From G965247775 sp965247775 (GTDB lineage: Bacteria; Chloroflexota; Dehalococcoidia; Bin125), in NCBI GenBank assembly GCA_965247775.1, contig OZ252031.1, positions 1,302,001 through 1,366,000 on the forward strand: a DNA stretch of 64,000 bases. The letters are read 5' to 3'. Each line of letters starts with the position of its first letter. Within the stretch, counting starts at the first letter, position 1. Shown here piece by piece: positions 58,458 to 64,000 of this stretch. Made by a program: the position numbers and the translations under genes. The notes under the pieces are model-generated. The model was given only the letters and a program-made list of their open reading frames with translations, was not told the DNA's origin and made no database searches.

Positions 58458-59077
58458 ACAGGAGGCTTCGACGGGTCCGCCGCCAGGCGCGCCGGCCCCC
58501 AGGAGCCCCTCGTCGAGTCCCGTGACATCCCCCAAGGCCCCAACCTCCTCGGCTGGCTCGGCCTCCCTCAGGACTGCACTGAGATCCTCGCCGCCACCCC
58601 GAACCTCGACGCGATCTGGTGGCGCGACCCCGTCACCGACCGCGGGCGCTTCGATTCCGAGCAGATCCCCGCCGTCCTCCGCGACCCCATCCCCCTCACC
58701 CGCAGCGACGGCCTCCTCGTCATCGCCTCCCGTCCCACCACCATCCACATGCCCCTCCGCGCCCCCTCCCTCAGCGCCTGCCCCTCCAACCCCGACCCGG
58801 CCGACCCGGACGCCATCCCCCCCATCACCGTCGACCGCCCCACCGACGGCGCCCTTGTCACCAGCCCCCTCCGCATCACCGGCCGGCCGATACCTTCGAG
58901 CCCAACGTCCAAGCCCGCCTCTTGGTGGACGGCGTCGAGATCGCCTTCACCTTCGGCACCGCCGTGGAGGCCTACGTCCTCTCCCCCTACACCCTCGACC
59001 TCCCCTTCGAGACCGACACCCCCAGCGAAGGCTCCCAGATCCTCGTCGCCCAGCGCCCCCTCATCCTCGTCGGCTAG
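58458..59077 (+). pseudogene. Truncated, frameshifted Gmad2-domain gene
   Basis: One frame reads QGPNLLGWLGLPQDCTEILA, LDAIWWRDPVTDRGRFDSEQ and PPITVDRPTDGALVTSPLRI, then a one-base shift near 58889 is needed to continue DTFEPNVQARLLVDGVEIAF and LPFETDTPSEGSQILVAQRP to the stop at 59077. The second half is a Gmad2-type immunoglobulin-like domain (as in sporulation and surface proteins). No start codon exists in the first frame and the signal peptide is missing, so the 5' end is lost as well. It starts next to the pilin-like gene. Confidence 0.6.
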
Positions 59078-60213
59078 CGGCTGCTCGCAGCACCCGCGAC
59101 TGAAACCTTCACGATCCCGAGGCCGAGCAATTCCTTGAACAAGTCGCCCCCTTTGGCGGCGAGGTTGTCCTTCTCGAACTCGATGTAGCCGACATCCGAG
59201 AAGTTTGTGGGTAGGCTGATCCCGGTCTCCTTGAAGATCACCACGCGGTCCTCATAGGCGAACGAGGCGGCTCCGAGTTCGTGCACCACGTTCTCACTAG
59301 GTCGCCAGATTTCGTTGGCGTCAGCATCGAAGTAACATCGGTCAGCGGTGAAGATGAGGACCGCTGCACTGCACTCCTGCATCGTCTCGCGCACCTTCAC
59401 CGAAATCGGCCGAGCCAAGTTCGCCTCTTCGGCTGCAACCTTGAATGCCACGCCGTACTGACGAAGCAGTTCCTTCAACTCTTCGAGTGGCTTCTTGTTC
59501 GTCCCATGACCGAGGAAGAGGGCTCCCGGGAGCCTTTTGCGCGGGGGAGACGGCTCCGGTGTCAACTCTTCTACTGACCCTGGCACGGGGTTTTGCTTGG
59601 GAAGCTCCAGCGACGCGCCGTGCGGGCTTCCTGAGGCTTCCGCCCCTTCCCCAGCCGCCAGTTTCGCCTGCTCAGGGAGTTCGCCCTGCATATCCAGGAC
59701 AACGACGTCCCCTCCCTTTCCTTCGCGAATGATCCCTGCGTACTGTCCGTCGACGGTGAGGGCGACGGCGAATTCTCTCACCCACTCTTCGGGGATCCCG
59801 AAGTCCAGGTTGAGTTGGTTGTGGAAGTACTCCCCCGCTGGAAGCGAGCCGTCGTTGAAACGCTCGAAGACCTCCCTGAACTTGGGGATGCGCAGGACGG
59901 CCTCGACGCGGGCAGAAGCGATGTCATGCTCACTCGTAGGCTTGGCGAGCCGACGACCAAGTTCCGTCAGCTTGATTTCTGCCGCCTTCTCGGTACCCTC
60001 CGTCAGACCGAATTTTCTTGACGCCCGCAGGAACTCGCGGTACCTGGAACTCGAGTGGCTCAACTCCACCGCGTCGCACAGTAGAACTCGGCGATGAGGC
60101 TTTCCGTTGTTAGCGTCCTGGATGCCCCGCGGGATTCGGAGGGCCTCTTCGAGCGTCGTAGCAGGAAACGGGCGTGCCGCGCGTCGCCCATTCCCGTTGT
60201 CAGTTCCAGTCAC
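59074..60213 (-). CDS. TIR-like (CAP12/Pycsar type) nucleotide-binding protein, possible defence effector
   Basis: The 379-residue protein ends in a TIR-like domain (residues about 229-365): LPGALFLGHGTNKKPLEELK, AAVLIFTADRCYFDADANEI, then RPSENVVHELGAASFAYEDR and FKETGISLPTNFSDVGYIEF. This is the PF10137 pattern; the Glu of NVVHELG is the expected NADase residue. Residues 1-90 look like a winged-helix region (SSSRYREFLRASRKFGLTEG, IKLTELGRRLAKP), and residues 90-180 are a helical part with AVALTVDGQYAGIIREGKGG. A Pro-rich linker separates them. Codon use is much less GC-rich than around it. No cyclase, SAVED or other partner is adjacent. GTG 60213 is the start. Confidence 0.75.
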   Translation of the reverse strand: MTGTDNGNGRRAARPFPATTLEEALRIPRGIQDANNGKPHRRVLLCDAVELSHSSSRYREFLRASRKFGLTEGTEKAAEIKLTELGRRLAKPTSEHDIASARVEAVLRIPKFREVFERFNDGSLPAGEYFHNQLNLDFGIPEEWVREFAVALTVDGQYAGIIREGKGGDVVVLDMQGELPEQAKLAAGEGAEASGSPHGASLELPKQNPVPGSVEELTPEPSPPRKRLPGALFLGHGTNKKPLEELKELLRQYGVAFKVAAEEANLARPISVKVRETMQECSAAVLIFTADRCYFDADANEIWRPSENVVHELGAASFAYEDRVVIFKETGISLPTNFSDVGYIEFEKDNLAAKGGDLFKELLGLGIVKVSVAGAASSR

Positions 60214-60249
60214 GAACCGAGCCCTTCATCACTCCTAATGCCGGTCCGT

Positions 60250-60279
60250 CTATTACAGATCGCCCGTTCTGACAGTCAA
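60250..60279 (-). promoter_or_regulatory. Promoter of the TIR-like gene
   Basis: On the minus strand TTGACT (60279-60274) is followed by TGTAAT (60257-60252, 16-bp spacer) or TAATAG (60255-60250, 18-bp spacer). Confidence 0.45.
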
Positions 60280-60299
60280 GGCGCGTAGGCGTTCGCCAC

Positions 60300-60724
60300 A
60301 TAAATCCCCTGATTCCCTCCACGCCGCCACGCCTTCACCCCGCAACCTCGCTCGGGCAGAACGACTACCCCGTCGCTCTGAGGCGCCTCAGCGCGCCTAT
60401 CGCTTCCCCCACTCCACCGCTACACCCCGCTCGACACGCTCAACTACTGCATCTCTACCACCTCCGGCGGACCAACCCCCACCATCCCTCCGGTCCGCAT
60501 GCGCCTTCCCCGTCGCTCGCTCACACTCCAGCGGCGCCCCACCGCGCCCTGCACACCCCGTGCACAAACGTGCACACCCCTGACCCCGGTGACCTCAGAT
60601 GACCCCGTCTGACCACTCCTGCGCGCCCACGCCACCCGCGAAAACCCAATGCCCACGCACGTTTTCCCGCCTCGCCCTAGCCGCCGCCACTCCCAACCCA
60701 CCAAAAACGTGCACCACCCCCCGA
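60300..60724. other. Gene-free stretch with repeat
   Basis: No gene could be supported between the promoter of the TIR-like gene and moeA. Several CGTGCAC boxes occur (from about 60549 to 60717) and the second copy of the GTGCAC/TGACC repeat lies here. Nothing else is seen. Confidence 0.5.
60540..60615 (+). repeat. GTGCAC/TGACC-rich intergenic repeat, copy 2
   Basis: This contains CTGCACACC, CGTGCACAAACGTGCACACC, then CCTGACC, GGTGACC, GATGACC and TCTGACC at roughly 10-11 base steps. The layout equals that at 12428-12515, 48 kb away. Confidence 0.6.
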
Positions 60725-62029
60725 TCAGTCCTCCGGCTGCTCCCAATCCACCATCAGCACCTCCACCTCCTCCCCCACCGACACCCGATCTCGCTCCGCC
60801 GGACAGACCGCGTACCCGTTCGCGTACGCCATCGACGTCAGCACCCCCGACCCCTGCGGCCCCGTCAGCCGCGCGTGCCAGCGCCCGTCCTCCCCCCGCT
60901 CCACGATCGCCCGCGCGTACACCCGCCGCGCATCCGTGTTCACGATCGCCTCATCCGCCACCGCCCGGATCGACGGCCGCGACTGCGGCGCACGCCCCAG
61001 CATCTTCAGCAGAGCCGGTCGCCCGAACAGCTCGAACGCCAACAGCGACGAGACCGGATTCCCCGGCAGCCCGATGTGCGGCACTTGCCTCCCCTCCGGC
61101 CCCTCGAACTCCCCGAACGCCAGCGGCTTGCCCGGCTTCATCCGCACCGTCCAGAAGGCCACCTTCCCCTCCCGTGCCAGCACCTCCTTCACCACGTCGA
61201 AGTCCCCCCGCGACACTCCCGCCGATGTCACGACCATGTCCGCCTGCGCCGTCGCCTCCCGGATCTTCGCCGTCAACGCCTCCACCGTGTCCCGCGCGAT
61301 CCCCGACGGCGCTGGCACACCGCCGTACTCCTGCACCAGCGCCGCCAGCCCCGACGAGTTGCTGTCGTAGATCTTCCCCGGCTGCGGCGGCTCCCCCGGC
61401 CGCAGCAGCTCGTCGCCCGTGCTCAGGATCGCCACCCGCGGCCGCCGGATCACCGCAGCCTCCCCGATCCCCATCGACGCCAGCACCGCGATCTCCGCCC
61501 CCCGCAGCAGCAGCCCCTGCCGCAGGATCGGCGCGCCCGCCCGCACGTCCTCCCCCTGAGAGCGGATGTTCGCCCCCACTCGCGCCGCCTTCAGGACGCC
61601 CACGCGCTCCAACGCCTCGTGCTCCTGGCCCGGGGCCCGCAGCCCGTACTCGTCCGTCTCCTCGAATGGCACGATCGCATCAGCCCCCGTCGGCATCGGC
61701 GCACCCGTCATGATCCGCACCGCCTCGCCCGCGCCCACCGCCCCCTCGTAGAGATAGCCCGCCGCCAACTCCCCGCTCACCCGCAGGCGCACCGGGCTTT
61801 CCTCGCTCGCCCCCACGGTATCGGCCGCCTGCACTGCGTAGCCGTCCATCGCCGTGTTGTCGTGCGGCGGAATGTCGAAGGGCGCAACCACATCCTCCGC
61901 TAGCACCTGCCCTACCGCCTCACCGATCGGCTTCCGCTCCCGCGGCATCTCGCGCACCAGCGCCAGGATCCGCGCCAGCGCCTCCTCCACGGGCAGCATG
62001 TCGGCCGGGGGCTCGGTCTGCCAGGGCAT
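60725..62029 (-). CDS. moeA: Molybdopterin molybdenumtransferase MoeA
   Basis: The 434-residue enzyme inserts molybdate into adenylylated molybdopterin. It has DNTAMDGYAVQAADT, VRIMTGAPMPTGADAIVPFE, the MoCF-domain strings VAILSTGDELLRPGEPPQPG and KIYDSNSSGLAALVQEYGGV, then MVVTSAGVSRGDFDVVKEVL and HIGLPGNPVSSLLAFELF. The C-terminal domain IV follows. ATG 62029 adds about 10 residues before the conserved MLPVEEALARIL; ATG 61999 is the alternative. No other moa or moe gene is in the window. Confidence 0.94.
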   Translation of the reverse strand: MPWQTEPPADMLPVEEALARILALVREMPRERKPIGEAVGQVLAEDVVAPFDIPPHDNTAMDGYAVQAADTVGASEESPVRLRVSGELAAGYLYEGAVGAGEAVRIMTGAPMPTGADAIVPFEETDEYGLRAPGQEHEALERVGVLKAARVGANIRSQGEDVRAGAPILRQGLLLRGAEIAVLASMGIGEAAVIRRPRVAILSTGDELLRPGEPPQPGKIYDSNSSGLAALVQEYGGVPAPSGIARDTVEALTAKIREATAQADMVVTSAGVSRGDFDVVKEVLAREGKVAFWTVRMKPGKPLAFGEFEGPEGRQVPHIGLPGNPVSSLLAFELFGRPALLKMLGRAPQSRPSIRAVADEAIVNTDARRVYARAIVERGEDGRWHARLTGPQGSGVLTSMAYANGYAVCPAERDRVSVGEEVEVLMVDWEQPED

Positions 62030-62049
62030 GGTCGGGGCCCGAGCGACCC

Positions 62050-62301
62050 CTAGTCCAGGACCAACGTCAGGCAGGTGGTAGTGCGCTTCACGCCCGTGAT
62101 CGTCTGGATCGACTCCGTGATGCAGCTCCCCAGCTTGTTCAGGTCGTCCGCCTCCATCTGGGCGATCACGTCGAACGGCCCCGTCACGGTGTCCACCTGC
62201 ACCACCTTCGCGTGCTTCTGCCGCGCCACCCGGAGCCGGTCGGCCACGGCCTTGGCTGTGCCCACTTCGGTCTCGATCAGAACGTAGCTCTTGACTGCCA
62301 T
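62050..62301 (-). CDS. Lrp/AsnC ligand-binding-domain protein without HTH
   Basis: The 83-residue protein is a stand-alone RAM domain: VKSYVLIETEVGTAKAVADR then LRVARQKHAKVVQVDTVTGP and FDVIAQMEADDLNKLGSCIT. It lacks the DNA-binding half, like SraM-type proteins that modify full-length Lrp regulators or bind amino acids. GGAGG precedes the ATG. It ends 20 bases before moeA and is probably co-transcribed with it. Confidence 0.9.
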   Translation of the reverse strand: MAVKSYVLIETEVGTAKAVADRLRVARQKHAKVVQVDTVTGPFDVIAQMEADDLNKLGSCITESIQTITGVKRTTTCLTLVLD

Positions 62302-62379
62302 CGCACCGGCGCTCCTCCATCACTCGCTGCCGATCGGCGCGAGTGTACCAGGGGTCCGCCCCTCGTCGGCCCGCGCGCA

Positions 62380-62409
62380 TTGACCCTGGGGAAAGCCCGT
62401 TTGTACGGT
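62380..62409 (+). promoter_or_regulatory. pheST promoter, leaderless spacing
   Basis: TTGACC at 62380-62385 and TACGGT at 62404-62409 have an 18-bp spacer. ATG 62417 is only seven bases after the -10 box, so the transcript would be leaderless; there is no T-box or attenuator. Confidence 0.6.
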
Positions 62410-62416
62410 GCCAGCA

Positions 62417-63433
62417 ATGACCAACACCAATCTCGACGCCCTCGACCGGCGCGCTCGCGCCGCCCTCGCCGCCGCCGCCGACCTTGCCGCCACCGACGAC
62501 TGGCGCATCGCCTTCCTCGGCCGCAGCGGCGAACTCACCGCTGTCCTGCGCGGCGTCCGCGACCTCCCCCCGGACGACCGCCCAGCCGCGGGCCAGGCCG
62601 CCAACGGCCTCAAAGCTGCCCTGGAGGAGGCGCTGGAGGATCGGCGCGCCCAGCTCCGTACCGCCCAAGCCGCCGCCCAGGCCGGCGCCCGCATCGATGT
62701 CACCCTGCCCGCCCGCCCCCAGCCCCGCGGCCACCTCCACCCCGTCACCCGCACCCGCCGCGCCATGGAGCGCGCCTTCCGCGAGATGGGCTTCGACGTC
62801 GTCGAGGGCCCCGAGGTCGAGTGGGACACCTACAACTTCGATCGCCTCCGCATCCCCCGTGACCACCCCGCCCGCGACATGTGGGACACCATCTGGATCG
62901 ACCCCGAACTCCAGGACACCGCCGCCGACCCGCCACCCCGCCGCCTCCTCCGCACGCATACCTCCCCCATGCAGATCCGCTACCTGGAGACGCACCGCCC
63001 CCCCATCCGCGTCATCGTCCCCGGCACCTGCTACCGCTACGAGGCCACCGACGCCACCCACGAGTGGATGCTCACCCAGATCGAGGGCCTCGTCATCGAC
63101 GAGGGCGTCTCCTTCGCCCATCTCAAGGGCACCCTCGAGTCGTTCGTCCACCGCTTCTTCGGGCCAGACGTCGAGACCCGCTTCCGCTGCGACTACTTCC
63201 CCTTCGTCGAACCCGGCGCCGAACTCGCCATCCGTTGGCAGGGCCGCTGGCTGGAGATGCTCGGCTCCGGCATGGTCCACCCCGAGATCATCCAGGCCGC
63301 CGGCCTCGACCCCGAGCAGTACACTGGCTTCGCCTTCGGCATGGGTGTCGAGCGCTTCGCCATGCTGCGCTACGGCATCGACGACATCCGCTACTTCTAC
63401 GCCAACGACCTCCGCTTCCTGGAGCAGTTCTGA
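62417..63433 (+). CDS. pheS: Phenylalanyl-tRNA synthetase alpha subunit
   Basis: The 338-residue subunit holds the active site for phenylalanine activation. A coiled-coil start (LDALDRRARAALAAAADLAA, LEEALEDRRAQLRTAQAAAQ) precedes the class II core: FREMGFDVVEGPEVEWDTYN, RTHTSPMQIRYLETHRPPIR, GTCYRYEATDATHEWMLTQI, RFRCDYFPFVEPGAELAI and GFAFGMGVERFAMLRYGIDD then IRYFYANDLRFLEQF. The length is normal. pheT follows. Confidence 0.96.
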   Translation: MTNTNLDALDRRARAALAAAADLAATDDWRIAFLGRSGELTAVLRGVRDLPPDDRPAAGQAANGLKAALEEALEDRRAQLRTAQAAAQAGARIDVTLPARPQPRGHLHPVTRTRRAMERAFREMGFDVVEGPEVEWDTYNFDRLRIPRDHPARDMWDTIWIDPELQDTAADPPPRRLLRTHTSPMQIRYLETHRPPIRVIVPGTCYRYEATDATHEWMLTQIEGLVIDEGVSFAHLKGTLESFVHRFFGPDVETRFRCDYFPFVEPGAELAIRWQGRWLEMLGSGMVHPEIIQAAGLDPEQYTGFAFGMGVERFAMLRYGIDDIRYFYANDLRFLEQF

Positions 63434-63467
63434 TGCGCTCCCGGCGCACACCGGGGGAGGATCGCTG

Positions 63468-64000
63468 GTGAAAGTCCCCCTCACCTGGCTCGCCGACTAC
63501 GTCGACATCACCCTCTCCGTCGATGCCCTGGCCCACCGCCTCTCCATGGCCGGCGCGGAGGTCGGGGCCGTCGAGCGCGCCAGCGGCGACTGGGACCGCG
63601 TCCACGTCGGCCTCGTCACCGCCCTCGACCCCCATCCCAACGCCGACCGCCTCCGCCTCGCCACCGTCGACTTCGGCGGCGCGGAGCCGCAGACGGTGGT
63701 CTGCGGCGCGCCCAACGTCGCCCTCGGCCAGAAGATCGCCTTCGCCCAGGAGGGCGCCCGGCTCTTCGACGGCCACAGCGGCGAGCCCATCACCCTCAAG
63801 CCCTCCAAGATCCGCGGCGTCGTCTCCGCCGGCATGGTCTGCTCCGAGCGCGAACTCGGCCTCTCCGACCAGCACGAGGGCATCCTCGTCCTCGGCGAGG
63901 GCCTCACCGTCGGTGCCCCTCTCGCCGACGTCCTCGGCGAGACCGTCCTCGATATCACGCCCACCCCCAACCGCCCCGACCATCTCTCCATCCTGGGCAT
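63468..64000 (+). CDS. pheT: Phenylalanyl-tRNA synthetase beta subunit (5' part)
   Basis: The frame begins at GTG 63468 after GGGGGAGG and is cut by the window end after about 178 residues. It has the B1 start KVPLTWLADYVDITLSVDAL and the tRNA-binding EMAP-like domain with HVGLVTALDPHPNADRLRLA, VCGAPNVALGQKIAFAQEGA and KIRGVVSAGMVCSERELGLS, then LDITPTPNRPDHLSILG. The gap to pheS is 34 bases. Confidence 0.95.
   Translation, partial: MKVPLTWLADYVDITLSVDALAHRLSMAGAEVGAVERASGDWDRVHVGLVTALDPHPNADRLRLATVDFGGAEPQTVVCGAPNVALGQKIAFAQEGARLFDGHSGEPITLKPSKIRGVVSAGMVCSERELGLSDQHEGILVLGEGLTVGAPLADVLGETVLDITPTPNRPDHLSILG

Noticed and set aside
62302..62416. T-box or attenuator before pheS
   Set aside because: The promoter ends seven bases before the start codon, leaving no leader.

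Overview
The window is about 70% GC and almost entirely coding. Gene content suggests a member of the Chloroflexota, possibly Dehalococcoidia-like. The clues are a PDZ-radical SAM-DUF512 protein beside ispH, a TopA with a C-terminal repeat region and basic tail, an RpoD with a long Lys/Ala/Pro-rich N-terminus, MEP-pathway IspH, a fused AroK-AroB, and promoters placed so close to ATG that transcripts would be leaderless. The phylum call is inference from gene content. No rRNA, tRNA or CRISPR array was seen.

Region 1 (1-14.5 kb) is an accessory island built around a uvrD/pcrA helicase gene. It holds a gutted uvrD copy (112-219), a small winged-helix-like gene with a membrane protein, and the intact uvrD (1479-4100). 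A DUF559 nuclease-like gene follows, then a PIN-like/DUF433 toxin-antitoxin pair. A second, nearly identical copy of the uvrD 3' end plus DUF559 comes next. After that are a membrane pentapeptide protein translationally coupled to an MmeI-like (type IIL) restriction-methylation enzyme, a structured RNA candidate, a Ddn-like and a VOC protein, an HTH protein, and a 635-bp element bounded by inverted repeats. Nine copies of a short hairpin repeat (TCTCCATC...GATGGAGA) are scattered through 1.3-11.9 kb and nowhere else. Two repeats are inserted in frame inside uvrD.

Region 2 (14.5-47 kb) is mainly minus-strand housekeeping in tight operons. These are mazG; fmdB-like; dnaG-rpoD behind a palindromic operator; a CARDB protein; ppsA; then lamin-tail protein-rluB-cmk-plsC-ispH-DUF512-glmS; then xer recombinase-aroQ-pepP/Q-efp-xseA-xseB-PHP-formyltransferase; and glmU-CNNM/CBS-dprA-topA. 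Many neighbours overlap by 1 or 4 bases.

Region 3 (47-57 kb) is a plus-strand run: alaS, ruvX (with altered catalytic residues), mltG, aroE, a membrane-anchored unknown, aroC, aroK-aroB, and an acylphosphatase remnant with an in-frame stop. Together with aroQ this covers several consecutive shikimate steps.

Region 4 (57-60.7 kb) is a second small variable stretch: an SRPBCC protein whose frame runs through its neighbour, a J-domain/flavin-reductase-like fusion, a Flp-pilin-like peptide, a broken Gmad2-domain gene, and a stand-alone TIR-like (CAP12/Pycsar type) protein that may be an antiphage effector. Region 5 (60.7-64 kb) returns to housekeeping: moeA, an Lrp/AsnC ligand-domain protein, pheS, and the start of pheT.
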